The position numbers and the translations under genes are program-made. DNA of 64,000 nt from assembly GCA_029213045.1 (NCBI GenBank), contig JARGPN010000010.1, forward strand, positions 62,001-126,000, given 5' to 3'. Below, piece by piece: positions 1 through 9,684 of the stretch (position 1 is its first letter; every line of letters starts with the position of its first letter). The stretch comes from Alcanivoracaceae bacterium (GTDB lineage: Bacteria; Pseudomonadota; Gammaproteobacteria; Pseudomonadales; Alcanivoracaceae). The notes beneath the pieces are model-generated. The model searched no databases. It worked only from the letters and a program-made list of their open reading frames with translations, and was not told the origin of the DNA.

Positions 1-21
1 TCAGCAGATCGAAGATGAGAA

Positions 22-2130
22 TCACCAAGGAGATGAAAATTCTAGTGCGAGGAATCGCCCTTGCTGAGGCAAGTCATACTGAAGCGGCGCTGTCGGCGCG
101 CCCGGGCCTGGGCCACGGCTAGGTTCACGAATATCAGCGTTAAAAATATTGCTGCCTATGAGCGCGAGTTCTATGCCGTCGTGCCAGCGCTTGCGCAAAG
201 TAAGGTCTACACTGGTGTAGCCCTCGAGAGGATCCCTGCTATCGCCAGCACCGCGCTTGCGTTCACCCACCCAAGTGACCTGCGGTGTGAGCAGCCAACG
301 CGGGGCAAACTCCCACGTGACGCGCGAATAGACTTCGTGCGATGGCGCGAAGCCGAGCGGCATTTCGGTATCGCGATCACGGGTACGCTGATAACTGTAA
401 TTCATTAACCATTGTAAGCGCGCATTCACCTGTTGTCGGACTTCTGTTTCAACACCCTGACCTACAATCTTGCCAGCATTTTGTGCTGTGTAGGTGGATT
501 GACCTGGATCGGCGACGAAGTCGATATAGTCGCTGATACGCCAGTCATATAAATTCAATGCCAATGTCCACTCGTCATCTGGGCGCCAGTCGAAGGCGAG
601 CTCCAAGCTTTTCAGTGACTCTGGCACTAAGTCCGGGTTGCCTTGCGCGACAGGATTATTAGTGGCGTACAGCTCAAAAAATGCGGGCGCGCGAAATGCT
701 TCGCCGTATATCAATTTAGAGGTCAACGCGTTTGTGGTGGCCCACACCAACGCCATACGTGGATTCACCGTATCGCCCACGTCAGAATATTCGTCGAACC
801 TAACGCCGGTGGTTAACTCCCATCGTTGTGCAAACTGCCATTCGTCTTGTGCAAAAACATAATGGCTGCGCCGGCTTTCTTCCGGCTGGAACACATCTGG
901 TGTGTCACTTACGTCAACGAAATTGGGACGCGGCGCCAACAACGCCAAGCTGGTGTAGTTGGTGAGGTCATGGGTCTCAAACACATCGCCCCAGTGGTAG
1001 CCTGCTCCAATCCGAACGCGATGCGACTCCCATCCGCTCCACAGCGCGCTGATATTGGCGCGAACATGCTCTTCCTCAAGCGCGGGATGGGCGATCACAC
1101 CGTCAGGAAAAACACCGTTGCCGAAATCTGCGCCCGGCGGAAATAAATACGTGCCGCCCGGATTTTCAAAAGCGCCATAGAGATAACTCAGCTGTGCTTC
1201 GAATTCCCAATTGTCGACCCAATCGGCGTTGCGCCATGTGAGGTCAGTAGTGCCACGCGTATGAATAAAACGTCCATCGGGGTCCAGCGCATCGTTGATG
1301 CCCTGCCCTGTACCGGTATCACGCGCGCGCATCCACGAGGCACGCCACTGTAGGTCGCGCCATTGCGTGTCAAAGCGCAGGTCATATAACTGGGAACTGG
1401 TTTGTGCTGCACCGGGAGCAAACGACACCGGTGTCGGCAGGCTGGGATCTAGTACGGACTGAAAGTCGCTCTCGATGATGGCATTGTCGTCTCCCTTGGT
1501 GGTGGCAAAACCAATTGAAATGGCCGACTTAAACTCACCCGTCTTGTGGGACTGCAACAATGATGCGCGGCCAGTATCAAAACTGCCCCAACTGGAGCTG
1601 ATTTGCGTGCCGTCTATATCGTCTGCACTTTTGGTAATGACGTTAATGACCCCTGCAAACGCATCCGCGCCGTACAATGCGGAGCCAGGGCCGCGAATCA
1701 CTTCAACGCGTTCAATGGTTTTCACTGGGAGACTATATTGGTTTGGAATACGCTCGCCACGATCACCCAAAAACAAGCTAGTCATGGGCACACCATTCAC
1801 CAGCATCAGCGTTTGCGGGTTATACGTTGATACGATGCCACGGATAAAATAACGCGGCGCATATTGAAAGCTGCCTCGCGACACGTGCACGCCAGGAATC
1901 GTTTCCAATATTTCCTCGAGAGTTTGCGCGCCCATGGCAGCAATTTCTTCTGACGTGACCACACTCGCACCCGCCGGTACACTGGCCAGTGACTTAGGTG
2001 TGCCTGTAGCGATGCTTACACTGACTTGGCTTAACTCTTCGAGAGACAGAGAAAAGATGTCCTCGTGTGCTCCCCCAGGAGCGGCCAGACAGCAGAGCAA
2101 GCCCGACAAGATCTTTTTATTCAAGCGCAT
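22..2130 (-). CDS. TonB-dependent outer-membrane receptor
   Basis: The 702-residue product is predicted to import a scarce ligand across the outer membrane using TonB energy. A signal peptide occupies about residues 1-21. A plug domain follows at about 45-170, with typical blocks such as ETIPGVHV, FIRGI, VEVIRGPGSALYG and AFAGVINVITK. The remainder is a beta-barrel ending in an aromatic C-terminal residue (FSSPW). The length is normal for the family. The ligand is unknown: I see no Fur box in the 270-bp upstream gap, so iron is not implied. It is transcribed away from the crotonase gene. Family confidence is high and substrate is unassigned. Confidence 0.93.
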   Translation of the reverse strand: MRLNKKILSGLLCCLAAPGGAHEDIFSLSLEELSQVSVSIATGTPKSLASVPAGASVVTSEEIAAMGAQTLEEILETIPGVHVSRGSFQYAPRYFIRGIVSTYNPQTLMLVNGVPMTSLFLGDRGERIPNQYSLPVKTIERVEVIRGPGSALYGADAFAGVINVITKSADDIDGTQISSSWGSFDTGRASLLQSHKTGEFKSAISIGFATTKGDDNAIIESDFQSVLDPSLPTPVSFAPGAAQTSSQLYDLRFDTQWRDLQWRASWMRARDTGTGQGINDALDPDGRFIHTRGTTDLTWRNADWVDNWEFEAQLSYLYGAFENPGGTYLFPPGADFGNGVFPDGVIAHPALEEEHVRANISALWSGWESHRVRIGAGYHWGDVFETHDLTNYTSLALLAPRPNFVDVSDTPDVFQPEESRRSHYVFAQDEWQFAQRWELTTGVRFDEYSDVGDTVNPRMALVWATTNALTSKLIYGEAFRAPAFFELYATNNPVAQGNPDLVPESLKSLELAFDWRPDDEWTLALNLYDWRISDYIDFVADPGQSTYTAQNAGKIVGQGVETEVRQQVNARLQWLMNYSYQRTRDRDTEMPLGFAPSHEVYSRVTWEFAPRWLLTPQVTWVGERKRGAGDSRDPLEGYTSVDLTLRKRWHDGIELALIGSNIFNADIREPSRGPGPGAPTAPLQYDLPQQGRFLALEFSSPW

Positions 2131-2400
2131 TTCTACCCTGTGCTTGGAGCATTGCCATCATCCAGATAGCTATTTAACACTGAGCATACCGGAGAATTTT
2201 ACAAAAATGCACACTCTATTTTACAAAGTTCAGTGAAGCGGGGTTGTAGTGCTATTTTGGTACGATCATGCGTGCAAACAGCACACTTTCGCCGCCCCTA
2301 GTACAGAAAGGACGGCACCGAGGACTGTAACGGTCGCTAGGCTTGGACAAAAAATGTCAGGCAAAAAAATACAAACGAAATTTTTTGCATCGGAGTCAAT

Positions 2401-3219
2401 ATGACCAGCGACACCTCCACAGAAACCTCCCCACTTGTGCTAATTGAACGAAACCCGCCGCTGGTCAATATCCGCATTAATCGCAGTGCGTGTCGCAATG
2501 CCGTTGACCGCCCCACTGCCGCGGCGCTGGCGCAAGCATTCCGCGATTTTGACGCCGACGATGCGCTTTCCGTGGCCATTCTTAGTGGTGTGGGCGAGCA
2601 CTTTTGCGCAGGCGCAGATTTAAAGGCGGTTTCCAGCGGCGACCCCACGCGCATGCACAGAATGGAGCCCGACGGTGATGGCCCGATGGGGCCAAGTCGA
2701 ATGCAATTATCTAAACCGGTTATCGCCGCCATATCAGGTTACTGCGTCGCGGGCGGGCTCGAACTCGCGCTTTGGTGCGATTTGCGTGTTGCGGACGACA
2801 GCGCAGTATTTGGCGTATTTTGCCGACGATTTGGCGTGCCGTTAATCGACGGCGGCACCGTGCGCTTACCGCGCTTAATCGGCATGAGCCGAGCCATGGA
2901 TTTAATTCTTACGGGTCGCCCAGTCGATGCACAGGAGGCGTTTCAGATAGGACTGGCAAATCGTCTCGTCGACAAACAAACCGAAAACGTTGAAGACGCT
3001 GCAAAGACGCTAGCGCTGGCCATCGCGGGCTTCCCACAGCAATGTCTGGTCAATGATCGACAAAGCGCTTACCAACAATGGGCGCTCGACGAATCCGACG
3101 CCATTCAAAATGAGTTCAAGTTGGGGCTAAAAACCCTCTCCAGCGGCGAAACTGTTTCCGGCGCGCTACGCTTTAAAGAAGGCGAAGGACGCCACGGACA
3201 CTTCAACGACGAGGAATAA
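2401..3219 (+). CDS. Enoyl-CoA hydratase/isomerase (crotonase) family protein
   Basis: This 272-residue crotonase-fold protein probably acts on an acyl-CoA. The oxyanion-hole segments HFCAGADLK and AISGYCVAGGLELAL are present. The region that carries the second catalytic Glu in classical hydratases reads FGVPLIDGGTVRLP, so the usual E is not at the expected place. The reaction may therefore differ from simple hydration. The start is supported by GGAG five bases upstream of the ATG. Its stop lies three bases from the stop of the convergent lipoprotein gene. Family is certain; exact reaction is not. Confidence 0.9.
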   Translation: MTSDTSTETSPLVLIERNPPLVNIRINRSACRNAVDRPTAAALAQAFRDFDADDALSVAILSGVGEHFCAGADLKAVSSGDPTRMHRMEPDGDGPMGPSRMQLSKPVIAAISGYCVAGGLELALWCDLRVADDSAVFGVFCRRFGVPLIDGGTVRLPRLIGMSRAMDLILTGRPVDAQEAFQIGLANRLVDKQTENVEDAAKTLALAIAGFPQQCLVNDRQSAYQQWALDESDAIQNEFKLGLKTLSSGETVSGALRFKEGEGRHGHFNDEE

Positions 3220-3222
3220 TAA

Positions 3223-3693
3223 TTAGCGCTTTCCGTCCGACAAGTTAGTGCTGCCAGAATAGGAAAACTTCAGTGGCACAGGCATTGAACCTAGCAAGGC
3301 GCTGCCGTCAATACGGTAAGCAACGGGCTCACCATTTGCTTTGTTTAGCGTCTGAAAAGAAGAAATCATTTCCAACAGGCTCGTATTTACCCGGGTTTTT
3401 ACTAACGTATCACCCAATGCGGGCAGCTCAATTTTCTCATTACTCACACCCCGCGCAAACGATTTGTCTTCTATAAAAATCTCATAATCTAACGCCCGCA
3501 CCTTCAACGGATAGGCGTTTGGATTGTGCGCGCGCAACGTCAACTGCCATTGCTGCTCAAACAAGGACGCCCCCAATAATTGCACGTCAGAAAGCGACAT
3601 CTCCGGCGGGATCGTATCGCGCTTGATGCCCGTACACGCAGTGAGCAACATTACTACAGCGATAACACACGTCGTTTTAGCAAAACACGTCAT
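3223..3693 (-). CDS. LEA14-like (water-stress/hypersensitive-response domain) lipoprotein
   Basis: This small 156-residue exported protein has a lipoprotein signal with lipobox LLTAC near residue 20. The body resembles the LEA type 2/WHy beta-sandwich, with the diagnostic stretch LTLRAHNPNAYPLKVRALDYEIFI. Such domains are found in bacterial envelope lipoproteins linked with desiccation or membrane stress, but the molecular role is unclear. GAGGAG stands five bases before the ATG, supporting the start. It converges with the crotonase gene with essentially no intergenic space. Confidence 0.82.
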   Translation of the reverse strand: MTCFAKTTCVIAVVMLLTACTGIKRDTIPPEMSLSDVQLLGASLFEQQWQLTLRAHNPNAYPLKVRALDYEIFIEDKSFARGVSNEKIELPALGDTLVKTRVNTSLLEMISSFQTLNKANGEPVAYRIDGSALLGSMPVPLKFSYSGSTNLSDGKR

Positions 3694-3873
3694 TCATGCT
3701 CCTCAGCATCAACTCTCTTGCACCTGTAAACATCTATCGAAGCACCTCTGACAGCAGCCTAGCCAGAAGAATTCCCATCGCTACGCATTCTGAACGCCCT
3801 ATTTATCAGAGCATTCAAATGATGCTTGATTAGTGAACAAGTGTTCTTGTAATATTTCGTAGTACATTAATTC

Positions 3874-4389
3874 ATGGGACGATCCACCAGTATGACACGA
3901 AGTGATTCACCCAAGCGCGGGCGTCGCCCAGCGGATGAAGCAGAGCGTAAAGATCGCATCATCCAAACGCGCGTGCCTAAGGATTTAGAAAGCACGTTGA
4001 AAGAGGCCGCAGAGCGTGAGCGCGTAAGTGTCTCTCACCTTATTCGCAACGTGCTGGAAGATACCTTTAATTTGGTCGACAACATTGTTGCCGACTCTGC
4101 GCACTTGGTAGATAGCGTGCGCCGCGACGCGCTAAAGCTGGCCGCGTCCGCCCGAGGCGAGACCGCCAAAGCCACGCCGACAGCGGAAAATAAGTTACCG
4201 CCTAGCGAAGCGTCGGCGGCAGAGCTGTTGGCCGAGGTTGAAGCTTGGCAAGACGTCATCGTCAACAAGCCGACACAGTGCGCGAACTGCAACATCGAAC
4301 TAAAGCGAGGCGCACGCGCTTTTCGCGGGCTCAACAATGCCAACACGGCGTCCGTGTGGCTATGCGCAGACTGCTTAGAAAGTCTGTGA
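3874..4389 (+). CDS. Ribbon-helix-helix-like protein with C-terminal CxxC zinc-binding pair
   Basis: The 171-residue protein has a basic N-terminus and a ribbon-helix-helix-like segment at about residues 27-66 (IIQTRVPKDLESTLKEAAER then SVSHLIRNVLEDTF), typical of Arc/MetJ-type DNA binding. A linker rich in A, E and T follows. The C-terminus carries two CxxC pairs (C136/C139 and C164/C167), likely a structural zinc site. It sits upstream of the ABC1-kinase gene in the same direction with a 168-bp gap. A DNA-binding regulator is the best guess, with no known target. A second ATG at 3892 is a possible alternative start. Confidence 0.75.
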   Translation: MGRSTSMTRSDSPKRGRRPADEAERKDRIIQTRVPKDLESTLKEAAERERVSVSHLIRNVLEDTFNLVDNIVADSAHLVDSVRRDALKLAASARGETAKATPTAENKLPPSEASAAELLAEVEAWQDVIVNKPTQCANCNIELKRGARAFRGLNNANTASVWLCADCLESL

Positions 4390-4557
4390 GAGACAGACTG
4401 TTTTTTCAAACCAACGGTACAAAACAGAGTAAAAAACAGCAGTAGAAAATCAGGGTCTGAAATACGGCCCTCTTTTTTCAACCTGCTTGTACTACAAAAT
4501 ACTACACCGATAAACATTAATGCCGCTAATCCGGTTATTAACGACAGAGGAACCACC

Positions 4558-6135
4558 ATGGCGATGCCAGCGACCTCAGCACCGATTGCTCCAAAGACCA
4601 GCACGGTTAACGACGTAAAAAGCAGCAGTGACTTCGGCAGCACAAGTGGTCTGCGCGCATGGCTAACGGTCATTAACGCCACCATTGCTGCGGTAGAGAG
4701 CACCGCATGGCAAGGTCGCGCGTTGGCTGAACAAGCGCTTGATACTTGGCGCATGCTCGGCACCGGCGCTGAAGGTGTCGCCGAGGAATACAAACAACTT
4801 TCCGATGAAGCGCGGCGCTGGCCCACCCGTTTAAAAAGACTTTCTTCAACGGGATGGATGCTGACGAAAGTCGCTGCAAGCTATCGCTTCTGGTCGATAC
4901 GCGCCGCGTTTCTTCCGCGCAGTAAAACGGCAGCGGCGATGGACAAACTGCATCGCCGTAATGCGCGTAGTTTTCGTGACATATCGCTACAACACGGCGG
5001 CGCATTTTTAAAAATCGGGCAGATGCTTTCCGCGCGCCCAGATATTCTGCCCGCGTCTTGGATTGAAGAGCTGTCCGAGCTGCAAGACAACGCACGCTGC
5101 GCCGACTTCGACAGTATGCGCGCGGTGATCGAAGCTGAATTCAAGCAACCGCTTGATGCGCTATTCAGCGAATTTGAAGAAACCCCGATCGCTGCAGCGA
5201 GCATCGGCCAAGTGTATCGCGCGCGTTTACACAACGGCACGCAAGTCGCGGTAAAAGTACAACGCCCTGGCTTAGAAGAACTTATTGAATTGGACATGGC
5301 GATACTGAAAGTCTTTGCCGAAAGTCTGCGCGGACTATTACCGCCGACAGATTTCGACACCATCGTCACCGAAATTCAGCGCAGCGTGCGCGAAGAATTA
5401 GACTATCGCGTCGAAACAAAATGGATGACGCGTATCGGCAACCTTCTTAACGAAGGGAAAGGCGTGCGTGTTCCCACTGCGGTCGCCGAGCTTTGCGGCA
5501 AGCATGTAATTACAAGCGAATTTATTGTCGGCAAAAAGCTCACCGATATCCTCGATCAAAAGAAAATCGATAACGACCAAGACGGTCTCGCCGATTTACT
5601 CGGACGCTTGCTAGACTTGTACCTAAAACAAATCCTCCAAGCTGGATACTTCCAAGCAGACCCCCACCCCGGCAACCTGCTAATCACCGACAATGGCGAC
5701 ATCGTATTGCTAGATTTCGGCTGCACAGCTGAATTGCCGGATCATTTCCGTCGCGGCTACTTTGAAGTATTGCGGGCGTCTGTGATCGGAGATTTGGATA
5801 CTGTCGGGCGCGTATTGTTCGAACTTGGGTTTAAAACACAAAGCGGAAAACCCGACACCCTGATCGCGTTCAGCGACGCCCTGTTACAGCAGCTACGCAA
5901 CATGATGGGTGAAATTAACGAGGAAGGATTTGTTTGGCCTACACCGGAAGATTTACTCAGCAAGGCAAAGGCTTTGCTGGACCAAGCCACCCGCGATCCT
6001 GTTGAAAAGCTGCCCGCAGAATTCATTATGCTGGCGCGCGTCTTCACTACGCTGGGCGGCATGTTTATGCACTACCAGCCACGTTTAGACGTCACGAGAT
6101 ATGTGCTGCCTTATATGATGATCACGCTAGATTAA
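4558..6135 (+). CDS. ABC1/AarF/UbiB-family atypical kinase
   Basis: The 525-residue protein has the signatures of the ABC1 (ADCK/UbiB) family: the KxGQ segment LKIGQMLSARPDILP, the Ala-rich loop AAASIGQVYRA, a catalytic-type Lys in VAVKVQRPG, QADPHPGNLLI and the metal-binding LLDFG. These proteins act as atypical ATPases or kinases, and UbiB supports ubiquinone synthesis. An extra N-terminal region of about 130 residues precedes the domain. No C-terminal transmembrane pair is evident and no ubi genes are adjacent, so this is probably not the main UbiB. The start is backed by AGAGGA six bases upstream. Confidence 0.88.
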   Translation: MAMPATSAPIAPKTSTVNDVKSSSDFGSTSGLRAWLTVINATIAAVESTAWQGRALAEQALDTWRMLGTGAEGVAEEYKQLSDEARRWPTRLKRLSSTGWMLTKVAASYRFWSIRAAFLPRSKTAAAMDKLHRRNARSFRDISLQHGGAFLKIGQMLSARPDILPASWIEELSELQDNARCADFDSMRAVIEAEFKQPLDALFSEFEETPIAAASIGQVYRARLHNGTQVAVKVQRPGLEELIELDMAILKVFAESLRGLLPPTDFDTIVTEIQRSVREELDYRVETKWMTRIGNLLNEGKGVRVPTAVAELCGKHVITSEFIVGKKLTDILDQKKIDNDQDGLADLLGRLLDLYLKQILQAGYFQADPHPGNLLITDNGDIVLLDFGCTAELPDHFRRGYFEVLRASVIGDLDTVGRVLFELGFKTQSGKPDTLIAFSDALLQQLRNMMGEINEEGFVWPTPEDLLSKAKALLDQATRDPVEKLPAEFIMLARVFTTLGGMFMHYQPRLDVTRYVLPYMMITLD

Positions 6136-6169
6136 TAGCCGTATCTGTTGCCTGCTTCGATGAGCCGCA

Positions 6170-6213
6170 CCGCGTAATGAACGAACTACTATGTTCATTA
6201 CGCGGCTGTTTTT
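6170..6213 (+). terminator. Rho-independent terminator after the ABC1-kinase gene
   Basis: A perfect 13-bp stem (6170-6182 with 6193-6205) encloses a 10-nt loop and is followed closely by a run of five T at 6209-6213. It lies 34 bases past the kinase stop codon. The remainder of the gap up to 6508 shows no convincing gene. Confidence 0.85.
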
Positions 6214-6508
6214 CGGCCCGACGTTTAAAACGACTGCGCCCACAGTCAATGATCTCTCTCTGTCTCTGTTAGCGAAGATAATGCCATCTCCTGCTATTTA
6301 ACCGCGATGAATACTCACCGCCACTTATCCTCACAGTCTGTTATGAGTTGTCATCGACGCGTTAGCCACGAAAAAGCTCCGCCGAGCCGTGATCCGCTCG
6401 CGTTGGTCGGCAGATGTTGCCAGCGCCCACGTGCTTGCGCATCATTCAACCAGTGCTGGCGCGAAGCCATTGCTGCGATCAAAAATTAAGCGCGGACAAG
6501 GAACCGCC
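6214..6508. other. Intergenic region upstream of the diguanylate cyclase gene
   Basis: After the terminator about 295 bp separate the kinase and cyclase genes. A short frame at 6307 has no support. The promoter of the cyclase must lie here, but no element is clear. Confidence 0.55.
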
Positions 6509-8410
6509 ATGCAGGTCAAATATTCACCAGGCTCCATTTCGGCACCAAAATTCGCGGCCATTCAGTGCGCTATTTTGTTATTGCTGCTGTTAACTCAAGT
6601 GGGGGCCAACGCTTGGGCGGAACCTGCTGTGCTGAGTTTAAGAGCAGACACTGGTCAATATCCCCTCGGGAAGCATCTAGAGATATTGCGTGACCGAAGC
6701 GGCACGCTCGATATCCAAACAGTGGTCGACAACGACCATTGGTATCAATCTCCTAAAGAAGCAGTCAGTCTCGGGCTCAGCGATGACGATTGGTGGTTTC
6801 GTTTTAGCGCACACAACGAAGCGCCTTGGGACACGCTCTATCTCCTTGAAGCCGCCTATTCATCCCTCGATTACGTGAATGTGTATGTGCTAGATGATGG
6901 TGCCATCATCCAACAGTTTGATATGGGCGATCACTTTCCCTTCCACGCGCGTCCCATTGATCACCACAATTTTATTACTCCGATTAACTGGCCCGTTGAT
7001 AAAACGCTGGATGTATATGTGCATGTGCGCACCAGCGGTGTTGTGCAGCTACCATTAACCCTCTGGTGGCAGGCAGACTTCGCTATCGTTGATCAACAAC
7101 ATCAGATGGGAGCGGGCCTATACTTTGGCGCCATGCTCATCATGATCATCTACAACCTTTTTATGTACTTCGGCATCAAGGATAGAAGCTTTATTTATTA
7201 CGTTGGATTTGTTGCTTCTATTTCTCTTTTTGTCGCATCACTTACCGGTTATTCGTATCAATATTTTTGGCCCGAAGCCTCCGAATGGAACGGCAAAAGC
7301 ATTGGCTTTTTTCTCTCTTCCGCGGTGCTCTTTGCGGTGCTATTCACCCATCGCTTTCTAGATATGGACGCCGAGAGTTGGCCGTTAGCAACACGCGGTG
7401 GGATTCTGGCGATCTATTTCATCACCGTCATTATGATGGTGTCTTCAATTTTACTGCCCTACACCATCATGCTCGTGATTGTGATTGTTGGCGCAGTAAT
7501 CGCCTGCTTTGGCGCGCTGATTCTCGGCGGATACGGCTGGATACATGGTGAAATCGCAGCGCGTTACTATGTGCTTGCATGGGGCTCACTATTAGTTGGC
7601 GGAATTGTTCTAGCGGGTAATAAGTTCTCGGTTATTCCGCAAAATATATTCACCGACAACGCGGTGCAAATCGGTTCATCAATGTTAGTTGCGCTACTGT
7701 CGTTTGCCATTGCCGACCGCATTAATGAAGAGCGTCGTCGTCGTTATAACGCACAGCGAGAAACCATTTCACATGAACGCGCAGCCAGAGAAGCAAAAGA
7801 AGATGCACTGTCTGCGCAACAGCAAGCTAACCGCGAGCTAGAAGAAAAAGTGCGGGCACGCACCGAGGAGCTGCATCAAGCCAACGCCATTTTAGAAGAA
7901 ATGAACGCCACTGATGCACTCACAGGACTACGCAATCGCCGTTTCTTCGACGACATAGCAAAACGCGAGTACGTTCGCTGTTTTCGATACCAGCGCCCAA
8001 TCGCATTAATTTTTGCGGATATCGATCACTTCAAAAAGTTAAACGATACGTATGGTCACCTCATCGGCGACGACGGATTACGCGTGGTCGCACAGATCAT
8101 GGCGAACGCGGCGATTCGGGATTCGGATGTCGTTGCACGTTATGGTGGAGAGGAATTCTGTATCCTGCTACCTGAAACGGAAATGGCTGGCGCCGTGGCA
8201 GTCGCAGAACGTATTCGGCGCACCGTCGAAGATGAAGAATTCGTTGTTAACGGAAAGCGCGTCCCTATCACCATGAGCCTTGGGGTGTCCTGTCATCAAC
8301 CAAAGTCCCCTGACAATATTTCTTTATTGATTAAAGAAGCCGACGAATCCTTGTATAACGCGAAAGGCGCAGGCCGGAATCGTGTCTGCCAGTTTGGCGG
8401 AAAAGGGTAG
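6509..8410 (+). CDS. Membrane diguanylate cyclase with 7TM-DISM sensory module
   Basis: The 633-residue protein probably makes cyclic di-GMP in response to a periplasmic signal. In order it has a signal/anchor helix (residues 12-32), a DISM extracellular beta domain, seven hydrophobic segments, a coiled coil (about 405-460) and a GGDEF domain. The active-site loop is intact (RYGGEEF). An RxxD product-inhibition site (RDSD) lies five residues before it. The ATG at 6509 is preferred over an in-frame ATG at 6389 because AAGGA precedes it and the signal helix follows directly. Confidence 0.92.
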   Translation: MQVKYSPGSISAPKFAAIQCAILLLLLLTQVGANAWAEPAVLSLRADTGQYPLGKHLEILRDRSGTLDIQTVVDNDHWYQSPKEAVSLGLSDDDWWFRFSAHNEAPWDTLYLLEAAYSSLDYVNVYVLDDGAIIQQFDMGDHFPFHARPIDHHNFITPINWPVDKTLDVYVHVRTSGVVQLPLTLWWQADFAIVDQQHQMGAGLYFGAMLIMIIYNLFMYFGIKDRSFIYYVGFVASISLFVASLTGYSYQYFWPEASEWNGKSIGFFLSSAVLFAVLFTHRFLDMDAESWPLATRGGILAIYFITVIMMVSSILLPYTIMLVIVIVGAVIACFGALILGGYGWIHGEIAARYYVLAWGSLLVGGIVLAGNKFSVIPQNIFTDNAVQIGSSMLVALLSFAIADRINEERRRRYNAQRETISHERAAREAKEDALSAQQQANRELEEKVRARTEELHQANAILEEMNATDALTGLRNRRFFDDIAKREYVRCFRYQRPIALIFADIDHFKKLNDTYGHLIGDDGLRVVAQIMANAAIRDSDVVARYGGEEFCILLPETEMAGAVAVAERIRRTVEDEEFVVNGKRVPITMSLGVSCHQPKSPDNISLLIKEADESLYNAKGAGRNRVCQFGGKG

Positions 8411-8521
8411 TCCGCGCTCTTTCCGCCCGCCTAGAAGCGGTTTCTCTATTCTCTCGCCATTGCGCCTGGCTCGCTGTAGCCTGATAACTTGTCAATCACT
8501 TGCGCGCCTCAGGAGTTCATC

Positions 8522-9475
8522 ATGGCAATCCGACATGCCGCATTGCGCACCCCAGACGAATGCTTCGCTAATTTAGAAGACTTTCCATTTGAGCCGAACT
8601 ATCTAGAGATAGACGGCCTTCGCATGCATTACGTCGATGAAGGCCCACGAGACGGTGCGATAGTTCTGCTACTCCATGGAGAACCTAGCTGGAGTTATCT
8701 TTATCGCAAAATGATTCCTCCCTTAGTCAAAGCAGGACTTCGTGTCATTGCACCTGATTTAATTGGCTTTGGTCGCTCAGATAAACTTCTGCACCAACGC
8801 GAGTACAGCGCGTCGTTTCATATTCACATGGTCTGCTCGTTAATCGGCGCACTCGACATCCATAACATCACTCTATTTTGCCAAGACTGGGGAGGCTTAA
8901 TTGGCCTGCGTATTGCGATGGAGCACAAAAACCGCTTTCGCGGCATCGTGGCCGGCAACACCATGCTGCCGGGCTTTCCGCTCGGCCACCCAAACCTCGT
9001 CCAGCGTTTTGGCAAATCGAATTTATTTGCCACCAGCGTAGGGTTCGGCGCTTGGTTTTTGTTTAGCCAACTGAATCCATTTTGGCGCGCGGGTCAAATT
9101 CTCCAGCTTGGCACGGCTAGCAAACTCAGCTCTTCGGTTGTTAACGCGTATAACGCTCCGTTTCCAAGCCGCAGTTATATGGCGGGTGCGCGTATTTTTC
9201 CGCGCTTAGTGTTTACCGAAATGGACGAAAATAAAAAAGCATGGGAAAAATTACTGGCATGGGAAAAGCCATTTCTCTGCGCCTTTTCTGACCGCGATCC
9301 GATTATGTCGCCGCTCTCTCTTATTTTTCAGCTACTAATTCCCGGCGCGGCCGACCAGCCGCATTGCACCATCAAACGCGGTGGGCATTTTTTGCAGGAA
9401 GACCAAGGCCCAGAACTGGCTAAAGTGATTGAAGAGTTTGTCAGCAACTACGAGAGCAACTCGGCCGCCAAATAA
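8522..9475 (+). CDS. Haloalkane dehalogenase-like alpha/beta hydrolase
   Basis: The 317-residue alpha/beta hydrolase has the layout of haloalkane dehalogenases. HGEPSWSYLYR (residues 52-62) forms the oxyanion region. The nucleophile is Asp122 in CQDWGG, with the halide-stabilising Trp123. A second acid lies in the SDRDPIMSP segment and the base His in RGGHFLQED. This pattern fits subfamily I (DhlA/DhmA-like), which hydrolyses carbon-halogen bonds to alcohol and halide. The GGAG five bases ahead selects the ATG at 8522. The physiological substrate is unknown; some members act on other esters or epoxides. Confidence 0.85.
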   Translation: MAIRHAALRTPDECFANLEDFPFEPNYLEIDGLRMHYVDEGPRDGAIVLLLHGEPSWSYLYRKMIPPLVKAGLRVIAPDLIGFGRSDKLLHQREYSASFHIHMVCSLIGALDIHNITLFCQDWGGLIGLRIAMEHKNRFRGIVAGNTMLPGFPLGHPNLVQRFGKSNLFATSVGFGAWFLFSQLNPFWRAGQILQLGTASKLSSSVVNAYNAPFPSRSYMAGARIFPRLVFTEMDENKKAWEKLLAWEKPFLCAFSDRDPIMSPLSLIFQLLIPGAADQPHCTIKRGGHFLQEDQGPELAKVIEEFVSNYESNSAAK

Positions 9476-9514
9476 ACGACGACGTTATTAGTTTGATGCG
9501 ATGTCATAGGGAGG

Positions 9515-9537
9515 CTAGAGCCTAAGGGCAGCTCTAG
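9515..9537. other. Small hairpin downstream of the dehalogenase gene
   Basis: A 7-bp perfect stem (CTAGAGC with GCTCTAG) encloses a 9-nt loop about 40 bases after the dehalogenase stop. No T-run follows, so intrinsic termination is not certain. Confidence 0.35.
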
Positions 9538-9684
9538 ACCTCAGAATGCTCCATAGCGAAGCGTCCTCCCGGGCCACATACCAATCCAACGCATATTCGA
9601 GAATGCGCTGAAAGCTAACACCCACCGAGTGCCTCCTGCGAAACAAACACTAGTTTGACGTTGCATAACCCTCCACCCGTAAGT

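Noticed and set aside
2131-2400. Fur box or other metal operator before the TonB receptor gene
   Set aside because: No sequence resembling GATAATGATAATCATTATC was found in the 270-bp gap.
4035-4826. A 263-codon open frame on the minus strand
   Set aside because: It lies opposite the RHH/zinc-ribbon gene and the 5' end of the ABC1-kinase gene, has biased shadow composition and no family features.
6389-6508. Longer N-terminus for the diguanylate cyclase
   Set aside because: The extra 40 residues precede a clear signal helix and have no ribosome-binding site, whereas ATG 6509 does.
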